A stretch of DNA of 64,000 bases from Haloarcula amylovorans (GTDB taxonomy: Archaea; Halobacteriota; Halobacteria; Halobacteriales; Haloarculaceae): contig NZ_SRIF01000008.1 in NCBI RefSeq assembly GCF_004681185.1, forward strand, positions 1 through 64,000. Reading direction: 5' to 3'. Shown here one piece after another: positions 9,030 through 17,592 of the stretch. Position 1 is the first letter of the stretch. The number at the start of each line of letters is the position of its first letter. The position numbers and the translations under genes were made by a program. The notes under the pieces are model-generated. The model searched no databases. It had not been told where the DNA came from and saw nothing but the letters and a program-made list of their open reading frames with translations.

Positions 9030-9551
9030 TCAAAGCGTCGCCGAGTCCATGTTGGCGCTCTTGACGACGAGGTCCCCGGTGTCAGATTCCAGACGGAGCG
9101 AGCGACCGTGGTCGCCACCGATGTCCTCGCCGACGAGGGGGATGTCGTACGCTTCGAGCGTCTCTCGGACCTTTTCGGCGTTGCGCGACCCGATAGACGA
9201 GCCGTTCTCAGAGAAGTCGAGCATGTCGCTGCCGCCGGCAATCTTCGCTTGCATCCCGTCGCGGGACGCCCCCTCCGCTTCGAGCGCTTCGACGAGCACC
9301 GCGACACCGGTGTCGGCGAACTTCGCTCTGTTGCCACCTGCAACGTCTTCGGCCGTCGGTAACATGACATGAACCAGGCCGGCAGCGCCCGACAGCTCGT
9401 CGTAGATAGCGACGCCGATACAGGACCCGAGACCACTGGTCGTCAACACCGCCGAGCCAGTCGTCACCTGGTACTCGGCGATACCGATCTTGATGCGTTC
9501 TGGATTATTGGCCTGGGTCGTCTCAGTCTGGGTGCCGTCGTAGACCTTCAT
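9030..9551 (-). CDS. cheD: Chemoreceptor glutamine deamidase CheD
   Basis: 173 residues. The catalytic-site segment LGSCIGVAIYD contains the conserved Cys, followed by GLVHVMLP with the conserved His and KFADTGVAVLVEAL; this is the CheD signature. It deamidates receptor glutamines and is an adaptation partner of CheC. The ATG at 9551 is chosen because it overlaps the cheC stop by one nt. The long upstream frame extension to 9824 is arginine-rich shadow sequence inside cheC. Confidence 0.95.
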   Translation of the reverse strand: MKVYDGTQTETTQANNPERIKIGIAEYQVTTGSAVLTTSGLGSCIGVAIYDELSGAAGLVHVMLPTAEDVAGGNRAKFADTGVAVLVEALEAEGASRDGMQAKIAGGSDMLDFSENGSSIGSRNAEKVRETLEAYDIPLVGEDIGGDHGRSLRLESDTGDLVVKSANMDSATL

Positions 9552-10768
9552 TATTTGAATATCTGTTCGACATCGGCGTCGGTCTCCTCGGCGCGTTCGA
9601 CGTCTAAGTCGTCGAGCGCCGCTCGCAGTTCCTTCTCGTTGGGAAGCGCGTGTATCTCGGCTTTGAACTCGATGTCCTCGGTCCGCATCTCCGAGTCGAT
9701 GATGAAGGCGTGTTCCTGATGCTGGCCGACCTGTGCCGCGAGCGGGTCCACGATGGCGCGACCCATATCGTGGACGAGGCGCGGCGGCGTGTGGTCTACC
9801 GAGGTCTGCAAGACGTTCGCCCACCCATCGACGAACCCACTGGTCATGATGTTGCCCAGTTCCTCGATTGCCATCTCGTGTTGGTCGGTGAGTTCGTCGC
9901 TGTCCATCTCGACCGGCATCATCGCCTCGGCGACGGTCACCGCCGAGCGCTCGTCGAACAGCACCATCAGGTAGCCGCTCGGCGTCCCGGTGAACTCGAC
10001 GACGGTGCCCACGTAGGTATCAGTTCCAATTTGGCGCGGAACGTCCTCGATGGGGGCGAAGCTGAGCTGTGTCACCTCCGCTTCGGTCGGGATTCCGGTC
10101 ATCATCTCGACGTTGTCCGCGGCCTGCTGGGTGCCGCTGGTGGTCATCTCGTTGAACGTCTGGAGCTTGTCGATGGGGATGGCGTCGCCGTCGGTATCGG
10201 CGTGTCGCATCATCGCGTCCGCGAGCGAGTCGTACTCGGGGAGCATGTAGATGTAGAAGTTCACCGATTCGTCCACCCACTCGATCTCCGATTTGAAGAC
10301 GAACACCTGCGAGTACTCCTCGGATTCGGGTGCCTCCGGCAACACGTCCGCACCCGTCTTCTCGATGTACGTCGGCGGCGAGTGGTCGATAGTCGAGTCG
10401 AGGTAGTCGGCCCACCCGTCGATGAAGCCGCTCATCATGATGTTGCCGATCTCGGTGACGCCGCTTTTGGCCATCTCCGGGTCCTCGCTACTGCCGGGCA
10501 GCAGGGCGTCGGCGATGGTGTCGGCCGACTCGCTGTCGAACACCAGCACTGTCTCCCCTTCGAGTACCCCCTCGAAGTCGAACTGGACGCCGACGAACTC
10601 CTGGCCGGTGAGCCCTTCACCGACGTCCTCACGGTCGAGCAGCGTTATCTTCGTCACGTCGACAGCGGCGTCGATGCCCGTCATCTGAGTCAGCGACTGG
10701 GTCGCCTGTTCGGCCCCCTCGTGTGCGAGTTGGTTGAACGTGCCGAGTGACTGGATGTCGACGTTCAT
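9551..10768 (-). CDS. cheC: CheC-type CheY phosphatase with two CheC domains
   Basis: 405 residues composed of two tandem CheC modules of about 195 aa. Each begins with an FN.L..EG/SGTQ-type helix and carries the phosphatase helix (TEIGNIMMSGFIDGWAD in the first, EELGNIMTSGFVDGWAN in the second), both with the E-x-x-N pair. The sequence therefore predicts two potentially active sites. Ordinary CheC has one module of about 200 aa. CheC proteins dephosphorylate CheY-P and bind CheD, and cheD follows directly. The ATG abuts the cheY stop. Confidence 0.93.
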   Translation of the reverse strand: MNVDIQSLGTFNQLAHEGAEQATQSLTQMTGIDAAVDVTKITLLDREDVGEGLTGQEFVGVQFDFEGVLEGETVLVFDSESADTIADALLPGSSEDPEMAKSGVTEIGNIMMSGFIDGWADYLDSTIDHSPPTYIEKTGADVLPEAPESEEYSQVFVFKSEIEWVDESVNFYIYMLPEYDSLADAMMRHADTDGDAIPIDKLQTFNEMTTSGTQQAADNVEMMTGIPTEAEVTQLSFAPIEDVPRQIGTDTYVGTVVEFTGTPSGYLMVLFDERSAVTVAEAMMPVEMDSDELTDQHEMAIEELGNIMTSGFVDGWANVLQTSVDHTPPRLVHDMGRAIVDPLAAQVGQHQEHAFIIDSEMRTEDIEFKAEIHALPNEKELRAALDDLDVERAEETDADVEQIFK

Positions 10769-11128
10769 CTATGACGGGACGACGTCCTCGATAGCCTCCA
10801 TCACGCTCGGTTTCTGGAACGGTTTGGTGATGTAGCCATCGGCACCGGCCTTGACTGCTTCTTTCATCTTCTCTTCTTGGCCGACGCTCGTACACATGAT
10901 GACGTTGGCCTCGGGGTTCGAGGTCTTTATTTCGTCAGTCGCTTCGATGCCGTCCCGAATGGGCATCACGATGTCCATCATCACGAGGTCCGGCGACTGC
11001 TCTTTGTACACCTCGACGGCTTCCACCCCGTTCTCGACTTCGCCCACTATCGTGTGGTCCTCTTCGAGAATCTCCCGGAGGAGGTTCCGCATGAACTCTG
11101 AATCGTCGGCAATCAGTACGTCTGGCAT
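10769..11128 (-). CDS. cheY: Chemotaxis response regulator CheY
   Basis: 119-residue stand-alone receiver domain. Acidic pocket D8 D9, phosphoacceptor D52 (VMMDIVMP), T80 and K102 (ITKPF) are all present. CheY-P switches the archaellum motor through CheF. First gene of a three-gene unit cheY-cheC-cheD with no or 1-nt spacing, facing away from the membrane-protein gene at 11236. Confidence 0.97.
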   Translation of the reverse strand: MPDVLIADDSEFMRNLLREILEEDHTIVGEVENGVEAVEVYKEQSPDLVMMDIVMPIRDGIEATDEIKTSNPEANVIMCTSVGQEEKMKEAVKAGADGYITKPFQKPSVMEAIEDVVPS

Positions 11129-11235
11129 GACCTATCGAAACGAAGTACCTCGATTAGCTAAATAAAGGTGTCCCGTAAATTATCGCCTGTGATACCGCCG
11201 TAGGGCGGCGAATGGGCCGATTGTCGCCCGTTCAT

Positions 11236-13197
11236 TTAGAGTGATGGTAACGGTGCCGTGACCACCCGGACGAGGTCGAACGCGTCGGTACCGTACTCGA
11301 AATACACCACGCCCGAGAGCAGTAGGTAGGCCGTGGCGAACGCCGCCGAAAGCGCCAGTCCGGCCGCCACCGCACGCGGCGAGACGCGGTCGGGGGCGAC
11401 CGTCCGGCCGAAGACAGTCCCGGCACAGACGGCCGCTGCTCCGAGATTCCACAGCGCGTGGTACTGCACCGCCTCCCCGAGCGCCAAATCGAAGCTGACG
11501 ATCCCTCCAAAGACGATGGCGAGCGCGAACGTGATGCCCGCGGCGTAGAACCGAGCGAGCGACCCAGTCGCCTCGGTAACCGCCATCCGAACCGCGGGAA
11601 CGCGACAGACGCCGTAGAGTGCGAGGGGGACGATGGGATGGAGGTACCGGACCGTGAGCATACTGTAGAGGGGCAATCGGGGGAGGTAGACGACGGTCAG
11701 CACGACGGTCAGCACTACCACCAGCAGGTCGGTCTGCCGTCGTGCCGAGAGGCGCCGGAAGCGAGTCCCTCGAAGGAATTTCCATCCGCCTCGACGCAGT
11801 CGTCGACCTGCGAGGACGGGAAGTGTCAGCAACACGCCGAGTATCGGCGTCGCTTCGAGCAACGAGAGCTCGATCACTTCGTGGTTATTAAGATCGTAGC
11901 GTACCCCGTCGATGTGGCCGCTCCGGACGAAGATATCGACGAGTCTGGCCGGGTCGCTGAGGACGCCGACTCCCCCGACGATGGCACCGCCGACGAACCG
12001 CCAGGCGGGTCCGGCGGCTTCTCGGACTGCATCGAGTATTGGCACGTCAGCTCCGCCGTCGACGGTACCACTGCCGCCACCTTCGCCGTCGCCGCCGTCT
12101 GCACCACCCCCTTCGCCCGTGCTTCCGTCTCCACCGTTCGCACCGCCACCGGCACCTCCGCCCGCGCCGCTCGACGGGACGAATTCCACGTCGCCGTCCT
12201 CGGCGCCTGGCAGGAGACGCGGGGGCTTCGCGGGATTGCCAGAGATGGCGTAGTTCGTCGCCAGCATCGGCGTCGCCGCCAGCAAGAGCACGCAGCCGAC
12301 GACCAGCAGGTCCCGAGGACGGTTCGAGCGAGCGGTCAGGAGGTCCACGACACAAAGCGTCCCGACGAGGAAGAACGCCTCGAAGGCGTGGACCCACGTG
12401 ACGAGGCCGGCAAGCGCGTACGCGCCCGCTCTCGCCCGTAACGCCGCTCGTCCGTCGGCCCGCCGGCTCACTGCGAACGCGTAGACGGTGGCGAGAGTCA
12501 GCAAGGCGACGACCGTATGCCGTTTCGGGATCGTCGCCCAGAATCCGACAGGAGTGGCGACGCCGAGGGCGATGCCAGCAGTCAGACCGACCCGCCGCCC
12601 GTGAAAGATGCGGAGGAGGCGATAGCAGATGAGACACGCCGTCGCGGCCGCGGTCATCGTCGACAGCTGGAGGGCCGCAAGCGCCAGCCGGTCCCGCGGA
12701 AGGTCCGTCGCCGTCAGCACGCTCCCGACGAACAGGACCGCGACGACGACGCTACCGACGGTTCGCGCCCGCTCGCGGTCGACGCCGTCGAGCTGACTCG
12801 CCTGTGCGACGAACGCGAGACCGAGCGCCGCCCAGAGCGCCGCGAGCAACAGTCGCGGAGCCACGATCGAACTGAACCCCTCTAGCGCCCAGACCAGCGG
12901 CACCGCGAGCGCGAGTTGGCCGTAGTTGCGCCCGTACAGTCGCCCGCCATGCTGAGAGAGTCCGGGCTGTGAGCCGAACGTTATCGAGTACCGCAGCTCG
13001 GTGACGTGGAGGTGCCCGTCGGCGAGCGCGACCAGCGCGTTGGCCACCGCGTACGTGTCCTGGATGAAGATCCCGACTCGCCACGTCAGTCCGAACCAGC
13101 AGAGCACGCCGAGCCACAACAGAAGCCCGGGTCGGTCGCCGAATACCCACCACAGAAATCGCCGTGTGTGTCGCCGTCCACTCCACTCGGCGGTCAC
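11236..13197 (-). CDS. Polytopic membrane protein, module copy 1, function unknown
   Basis: 653 residues with many hydrophobic segments. The N-terminal conserved-looking stretch has FIQDTYAVANALVALADGHL and GGRLYGRNYGQ. A Gly-rich soluble insert with acidic residues lies at about residues 336-384. A close-architecture paralogue is encoded at 23586-25484, with FFSNDQYTFANTL, GRVYGRNYG and KRHSVTALL matching KRHTVVALL here. A DxxxxxN motif in the first external loop would suit a GT-C glycosyltransferase, but I cannot confirm that. The GTG at 13197 overlaps the partner gene's stop (GTGA), so the two are co-translated. It splits the archaellum genes from cheY. Confidence 0.8.
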   Translation of the reverse strand: MTAEWSGRRHTRRFLWWVFGDRPGLLLWLGVLCWFGLTWRVGIFIQDTYAVANALVALADGHLHVTELRYSITFGSQPGLSQHGGRLYGRNYGQLALAVPLVWALEGFSSIVAPRLLLAALWAALGLAFVAQASQLDGVDRERARTVGSVVVAVLFVGSVLTATDLPRDRLALAALQLSTMTAAATACLICYRLLRIFHGRRVGLTAGIALGVATPVGFWATIPKRHTVVALLTLATVYAFAVSRRADGRAALRARAGAYALAGLVTWVHAFEAFFLVGTLCVVDLLTARSNRPRDLLVVGCVLLLAATPMLATNYAISGNPAKPPRLLPGAEDGDVEFVPSSGAGGGAGGGANGGDGSTGEGGGADGGDGEGGGSGTVDGGADVPILDAVREAAGPAWRFVGGAIVGGVGVLSDPARLVDIFVRSGHIDGVRYDLNNHEVIELSLLEATPILGVLLTLPVLAGRRLRRGGWKFLRGTRFRRLSARRQTDLLVVVLTVVLTVVYLPRLPLYSMLTVRYLHPIVPLALYGVCRVPAVRMAVTEATGSLARFYAAGITFALAIVFGGIVSFDLALGEAVQYHALWNLGAAAVCAGTVFGRTVAPDRVSPRAVAAGLALSAAFATAYLLLSGVVYFEYGTDAFDLVRVVTAPLPSL

Positions 13198-13670
13198 GCC
13201 GCCACCTCTACGGTCGCGTTTTCGCGGTAGATGGTCTGGTCGGTGGTGAAGCTCTGAACGCGGACGGTCAGCGTGGCGCTATAATCTGAACGGTCCGCCG
13301 TGCCCCGTGCCATCCCCCGGTCGTCCGGCGCGAGTCGATACGTCCCGGGCTTCGTCACGATGGTTGTCTCAGTCAGTTCGACATCGAGTGCCGGTACGAC
13401 GACGCGATAGACCAATCGCGGCCGGTCCGTGACCGACGTGACCGTGACCGTCGCCGTTGGCAGGCGAAGGTAGGAGACGCCGGTCCCGAAGCGACCGTCG
13501 GTGACGCGAAACGCCGCCGTATCGACCGTGACCGCTCCGATGGTTGCCGTCCCGTCACCGAACTCAGTGACTCGCTGCTGTGTCACGTCCACACCAGTTA
13601 GTGGCCCAGTGGAAAGCGAGACGACCACAACAAAGAGCGCGACGCTCGTCAACAAGTACCGTCGGGTCAT
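13194..13670 (-). CDS. Small exported partner protein, module copy 1
   Basis: 158 residues: one N-terminal hydrophobic segment (YLLTSVALFVVVVSL) and then a Thr/Val-rich, likely beta, extracytoplasmic domain. The run RFGTGVSYLRLPTATVTVTS aligns with RFGSGRYHLDAPPAVVTVAD in the protein at 25481-25948, and both continue with a PRLVY/PRLRY motif and a PGTYRL/SGTQRL motif. The function is unknown. The ATG at 13670 is favoured over a TTG at 13685. Its GTGA overlap with the large membrane protein implies the pair acts together. Confidence 0.78.
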   Translation of the reverse strand: MTRRYLLTSVALFVVVVSLSTGPLTGVDVTQQRVTEFGDGTATIGAVTVDTAAFRVTDGRFGTGVSYLRLPTATVTVTSVTDRPRLVYRVVVPALDVELTETTIVTKPGTYRLAPDDRGMARGTADRSDYSATLTVRVQSFTTDQTIYRENATVEVAA

Positions 13671-13716
13671 CGCCTGCCCTATCAAGGTGGGCGACCGGTC
13701 TTAAAGCTCTCGTCGG

Positions 13717-14280
13717 TCAGAACTCCGCTCCGTCTTGCGCTTCGACGGCTTCGATGAGGTCGGCAACGGTGTCGTCCGGCGAGACGCCAGTCGATTTGAC
13801 GGCTTCTCTGAAACTGGCCGGCGGGTACTTTACGGGGACGTTCGACTCCGAGAGGAGAATTCCGAGCACGTCTTCGACGGCCGTCGAGCCGTCCATCTGG
13901 CGACCGTACCACAGCATGAAGCTCTCGAAGACAGTGACGATGTCGTTCGAGACGAGTTGCTGTTGGTCGACCTCGCCGTCGAACTTCGCGGTCACGTCGA
14001 ACCCATAACGGGTGTTGGAATCAGCCAGCTGTTCGGCGAGCCAGTCGTGAACGTTCGCGTCCGAAAATTCCGGCGTCGCTGGCTCGGGGTCCGGCTCTGG
14101 AGTGGGTTCCGACGAGACCGGAAGACTGCCCTCGTCGGTTCGCACGTCCGAGGAGACGACGTAGCGGCCCTCGTCGATCTCGGTGACGTGTTCGTCCTCG
14201 GCAATATCTAGCTCTTCGGGGGAGAGTATCTTCCCGTCCTCCGGCTTCGGTTCGTCTGGCCCCCGAGACATATCAGTCAC
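13717..14280 (-). CDS. Acidic protein of the archaellum region, function unknown
   Basis: 187 residues from GTG 14280 (or 184 from ATG 14271). The N-terminal half is disordered and acidic with an EPTPEPDPEPATPE linker like the one in ArlCE. The C-terminal half (from VHDWLAEQL) is a compact helical domain with FESFMLWYGRQMDG. I do not recognise a named function. Position right after arlA and the shared linker style suggest an archaellum or taxis role (inference). Confidence 0.75.
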   Translation of the reverse strand: MTDMSRGPDEPKPEDGKILSPEELDIAEDEHVTEIDEGRYVVSSDVRTDEGSLPVSSEPTPEPDPEPATPEFSDANVHDWLAEQLADSNTRYGFDVTAKFDGEVDQQQLVSNDIVTVFESFMLWYGRQMDGSTAVEDVLGILLSESNVPVKYPPASFREAVKSTGVSPDDTVADLIEAVEAQDGAEF

Positions 14281-14348
14281 TGTGTGTGGGAAGTGTATAA
14301 TTCCGTCGCTGGTCGGGATGCTATCGAAGAAAGAAAGATTGCGCCGAT

Positions 14349-14954
14349 TTAGAGCGTGACTGCGGAGTTACCCGAGAGGGTTTCGGGGACGACGAGTCGA
14401 ACGGTCGTCGTGCCGCCGGACTGGGTGTTCAGCTGGATGGTCGCCGTTGCACCCTCACCAAGACCGTTGCCTCCGGTATCAAGTGCACTCGCATCGAACG
14501 TGAGCGTTGCGCGATCGGACGGGTCGTTGAGGACTTGACTGTCGGTAATCGAGGAGTCGTCGTCCTGAACCGTTGAAACGGAGAACGCGCTATCACTCGT
14601 ACTCGCCGCCTGCGTAAGGTCGTAGGACCCGGAAGAATCCACCCATTGCGCAATAGTACTACCGATGTCGATGTTCGCGGCACCGGGTGCTTTCTTGACG
14701 GTTATCTCGACTGTTCCGACTTCTTTCGTTGAAGAGTCGATGCTGGTCCCAACTGTATTCACCACTTCAAGCCGGTTCGTCACTTGGTCGCTACTCTGTT
14801 GTCCGGTCTCTTCTGCGCTACTCTGCAGGAATCCTGCCGTGTTGATGAGAACGCCCGCGGCGATGGCGGCGACCAGCACCATCGCGATGAACACGATGAG
14901 GGTGCCGATACCGACCTGCCCGCGGTCGTCGTCGTTTCGTAGGTTGTCGAACAT
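14349..14954 (-). CDS. arlA: Archaellin ArlA (flagellin), filament subunit
   Basis: 201 residues. The class III signal peptide has the basic/acidic leader NDDDRGQ and then the hydrophobic VGIGTLIVFIAMVLVAAIAA, typical of haloarchaeal archaellins processed by PibD/FlaK after the RG pair. The remainder is a Ser/Thr-rich beta domain exposed on the filament surface. Only one archaellin gene is in the window, whereas many haloarchaea carry two or more. It has its own promoter and a 5' leader hairpin, so it is probably transcribed separately from the motor operon. Confidence 0.95.
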   Translation of the reverse strand: MFDNLRNDDDRGQVGIGTLIVFIAMVLVAAIAAGVLINTAGFLQSSAEETGQQSSDQVTNRLEVVNTVGTSIDSSTKEVGTVEITVKKAPGAANIDIGSTIAQWVDSSGSYDLTQAASTSDSAFSVSTVQDDDSSITDSQVLNDPSDRATLTFDASALDTGGNGLGEGATATIQLNTQSGGTTTVRLVVPETLSGNSAVTL

Positions 14955-14964
14955 GGGTTATGTC

Positions 14965-14979
14965 AGGTCTGTCTGACCT
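14965..14979 (-). promoter_or_regulatory. Leader hairpin before arlA
   Basis: Immediately upstream of the arlA ATG, AGGTC-TGTCT-GACCT forms a 5-bp stem with a 5-nt loop; an alternative TCAG/CTGA pairing overlaps it. It falls inside the short predicted leader and could influence translation or mRNA stability of the abundant filament subunit. This is a sequence observation only. Confidence 0.35.
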
Positions 14980-15000
14980 ACCAGAACCGTATCTGTCACC

Positions 15001-15012
15001 TGTAATAATACC
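15001..15012 (-). promoter_or_regulatory. Probable arlA TATA box
   Basis: The minus strand reads GGTATTATTACA, 47-58 nt before the arlA ATG, which would place initiation at about 14978 and give a leader of roughly 24 nt. The rest of the 355-bp gap (14955-15309) holds no gene that I can support. It is mixed AT-rich sequence with a short GC-rich stretch near 15181-15225. Confidence 0.5.
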
Positions 15013-15309
15013 TCTCCCCAAAATATCTATGCTGATAACAGGCGTTTCGATGACCCTGAGCCGCGCTAAATCCGATTTGTTCGTATTCGAACCTGGCGTT
15101 TCCGAAATCCCTAGCTTATCTATTCCCGATACTGATACCGGTTATCTACGTCGTGATTCGAACGTCCCCGACATGGGCTAGCGACGCTCGCACGCTCGAA
15201 GGCTGTCGCAGCGTGAGCGCGGACAGAAATGGAATAGAAGGGAAGAGAGATAGCCGTGGGACCGAGGTGGGAAAATCGCTTGCTGACTCCCGACATCAAG
15301 GTGGTCGCC

Positions 15310-15585
15310 TCAGTCGTAGGTGACCAGGCTGTACATCACGAACAGGTAGCCGAAGGTCGTCAGGCCACTGTTGACGAGTAAGAGTGACTTCACACCCTCG
15401 AAATCGTTTATAAACGCGCTAATCATGGTCGCAGCCGCCCCGGCGACGGCCAGCGAGAACCCGAGCGAGAGATGCAACATCGCTTGCCGGGACGTCTGGA
15501 CGTACGCCCGCATCGCCATCCCGACCATGGTAAGCCCGGCGACGACGAATACCAGCGTCGTGATGGCATAGAGGAGTTCTATCAT
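15310..15585 (-). CDS. Small membrane protein beside HTH regulator (DUF7521-like)
   Basis: 91 residues from ATG 15585 (GTG 15591 is an alternative). Three hydrophobic segments: LYAITTLVFVVAGLTMVGMA, SLGFSLAVAGAAATMISAF and a C-terminal TFGYLFVMYSLVTY. It lies 78-84 nt after the winged-helix gene on the same strand. Haloarchaea often pair such three-helix proteins with an ArsR-like regulator, probably as a membrane-linked regulatory pair. The molecular role is unknown. Confidence 0.75.
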   Translation of the reverse strand: MIELLYAITTLVFVVAGLTMVGMAMRAYVQTSRQAMLHLSLGFSLAVAGAAATMISAFINDFEGVKSLLLVNSGLTTFGYLFVMYSLVTYD

Positions 15586-15669
15586 CGGCACTGCCTACGG
15601 CTATGCGAAACCCTGTAATAAATCCACTCACGAAAATATCTCTCCTGATAATCAGCTGCGTACGGTCGC

Positions 15670-16008
15670 TCAGCGGTCCGCGGAGAGCGTCCGCCAGGCT
15701 TCGTCGAGTTTGTTGGTGACCTCAGAGCGTTCCTCTACGTGGACGGTTAGTTCGTCGTCGAAGTCGACGCGGACTTCGTCGACGTTCCGCCGGTAGACCT
15801 TGATACGCCGCCGGTCGTCGGAGAGGATGTTGTCGTGGAGTTCGAGCAGATCGTGTTCAGTTAACTCGTCGATACGTCGGTAGCAAGTAGCGATGGGGAT
15901 CCCAAGCTGGTCGCTCAGTTCTTGGGCCGACGCCGGTTCGTCGGTCGCGTCGAGAATTTCGGCGCTGTATTTGTTCCCCAGCGTCTGGAGAAGATCCGCT
16001 GAAGCCAT
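15670..16008 (-). CDS. ArsR-like winged-helix transcriptional regulator
   Basis: 112 residues. A winged helix-turn-helix with SAQELSDQLGIPIATCYRRID as recognition region, then a basic wing DDRRRIKVYRR and an acidic C-terminal dimerisation tail. ATG 16008 is chosen over a TTG at 16017 because the AT-rich element GTTTTATT (rc of 16036-16043) then sits about 28 nt upstream, fitting leaderless transcription. It lies between arlA and the KaiC-like/cheW genes, so control of archaellum genes is plausible but is inference. Confidence 0.83.
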   Translation of the reverse strand: MASADLLQTLGNKYSAEILDATDEPASAQELSDQLGIPIATCYRRIDELTEHDLLELHDNILSDDRRRIKVYRRNVDEVRVDFDDELTVHVEERSEVTNKLDEAWRTLSADR

Positions 16009-16175
16009 CGTTATCAAAACATATATTGTGACTACAATAAAACTATCGACGGTGATAGCGGGTGAGTTCGGCCGCGGGGTGCGAGTCGAACGAAAGCGAG
16101 TATATCGCCCGCCTCGGGCGCACTATCCGTCGTTTTCTTCGACAATAACGGGATTATATGCGGCGTAAACCGGCC

Positions 16176-16901
16176 TTACAGCGGCGAGTCCTCGTCGCTC
16201 ATCATCGAGAACGCGCTGGCGTTCTGGTGGACCTTCAGCCCACCCCAGTCGATCTCCATCGGATAGATGTCCGTCTCGATGTTCTGTTTTCGCATCTTCG
16301 CCACCCAGACGTAGCGGTTGACACCGGAGTCGGTCGGCGTCTGGATGAGGTAGATGTTCCCGTCGGTGAGGTAGTTCGCTAAGCCGATCTCGGTGTCGGG
16401 GAACACCGCGCCCTGTTCGTTGGTCAGCAGCGAGGTCAGCCCGTTCTCTCGGAGGATGTCGGTGAACTTGAGCAGGTAGGTACGCTTCTCGCGTTCGTTC
16501 TCGAAGAACAGCTCGAACATCGCGAGCGAGTCGAGTACCAGGCGGTCGTACTCGTCGTCCTCTAAATCGTCTAAGAGGATGTCGAGCGAGGAGGAGAAGT
16601 CGTTCTCGCGGAGGAGCACCTGCTTGTCGTAGACCTTGATATCGCCGTTCTCGACGAACTCGGGCCACTTATCGAAACCGAGGGACTCGGCGGCTTCTCG
16701 GAGGTCGGATTCGTTCTCCTCGAAGGTGAGGTAGATGCCTTTCTCGTCGAACATCTCGACGCCGTTGTAGATGTACTGGAGACAGAGAATCGACTTTCCG
16801 GCACCGGGATTGCCGCTGATGAGGGTGGTCGAGTCTTTTACGATACCGCCGTTGAGGATGTCGTCGAGGCCGTCGATGCCCGTCTTCGTTAGCTCAATCA
16901 T
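16176..16901 (-). CDS. KaiC/RAD55-family ATPase
   Basis: 241 residues, a single KaiC domain. Walker A GNPGAGKS is at residues 30-37, with the catalytic Glu pair EENESD and Walker B DRLVLDSLAMF. It starts in the KaiC fashion (LTKTGIDGLDDILNGG) and lacks the second KaiC repeat. It follows cheW on the same strand after 84 nt. Haloferax volcanii has KaiC-like Cir proteins, one of which (CirA) I recall lying near its motility genes and affecting motility; this could be its counterpart. A role as regulator or signalling ATPase is inferred, not shown. Confidence 0.87.
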   Translation of the reverse strand: MIELTKTGIDGLDDILNGGIVKDSTTLISGNPGAGKSILCLQYIYNGVEMFDEKGIYLTFEENESDLREAAESLGFDKWPEFVENGDIKVYDKQVLLRENDFSSSLDILLDDLEDDEYDRLVLDSLAMFELFFENEREKRTYLLKFTDILRENGLTSLLTNEQGAVFPDTEIGLANYLTDGNIYLIQTPTDSGVNRYVWVAKMRKQNIETDIYPMEIDWGGLKVHQNASAFSMMSDEDSPL

Positions 16902-16985
16902 GATAGGGAGTGGGTACTGAGTTGTGTAACCGTGAGTCGTCTGTCTTCAAAAGTCTTGTTCACGAACGGGCAGAAACGGCGGCGT

Positions 16986-17420
16986 TCAGGCTTCACTATG
17001 GACGACTGCGGGGTCGACCCAGATGACGAACGCCTCGTCGCGCTTGACGACGCCGTGGATGGAGCCGGCGTCGTTGCCCGGCGACCCGTCGATCTGGTCG
17101 GGCGTTATCTGGACGACCTGGTCGACCTCGTCCACCAACCACCCGACAGCGCTCTGATTCTTTACGATGTCCGGGTCGAAGACGATGACGCGCTTGCCCG
17201 CGCCGGCGTCGTCGATTCCGAAGACGACTTTGGGATCGACGATGGACGTCGTCCGTCCTCGAAGATCCATGACCCCTTCGACGTAGCGGGGCGCGTTGGG
17301 AACTTGTGTTAAGTCGCCGACGTCGACGATCTCGGTGACGTAATCGATACTGACACAGTACGTTTCCGCACCGAGTGCGAATTCGAGCACTTGACCGGTT
17401 GTGGCTGACTGGGCTGACAT
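16986..17420 (-). CDS. cheW: Chemotaxis coupling protein CheW
   Basis: 144 residues, a single CheW (SH3-like) fold. Conserved pieces are VLEFALGAETYCVSIDYVTE, PRYVEGVMDLRGRTTSIVD and the C-terminal FVIWVDP. It couples transducers to CheA. The ATG at 17420 is used rather than the longer frame to 17483, whose hydrophobic N-terminus does not fit CheW. Divergent from cheB. Confidence 0.96.
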   Translation of the reverse strand: MSAQSATTGQVLEFALGAETYCVSIDYVTEIVDVGDLTQVPNAPRYVEGVMDLRGRTTSIVDPKVVFGIDDAGAGKRVIVFDPDIVKNQSAVGWLVDEVDQVVQITPDQIDGSPGNDAGSIHGVVKRDEAFVIWVDPAVVHSEA

Positions 17421-17457
17421 AACTCCGGGGATACCAACTGCTACGATAGCAAGCGGG

Positions 17458-17464
17458 CATAAAA
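17458..17464 (-). promoter_or_regulatory. Probable cheW TATA box
   Basis: The minus strand reads TTTTATG about 38-44 nt before the cheW ATG, within the 170-bp divergent cheW/cheB spacer. For cheB the other strand carries CTTTATTTCC near 17505-17514. Confidence 0.4.
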
Positions 17465-17592
17465 CTGCCTGCTGAGGTATCAACTTTGATTACGTGGGCG
17501 GTGTCTTTATTTCCGGGCGAAGGGGAGTACGCCACAGTGATGCAGATGCTCCGCCCGCGAACGACGACCACGTCACCGGAGGCCGCGTGACG

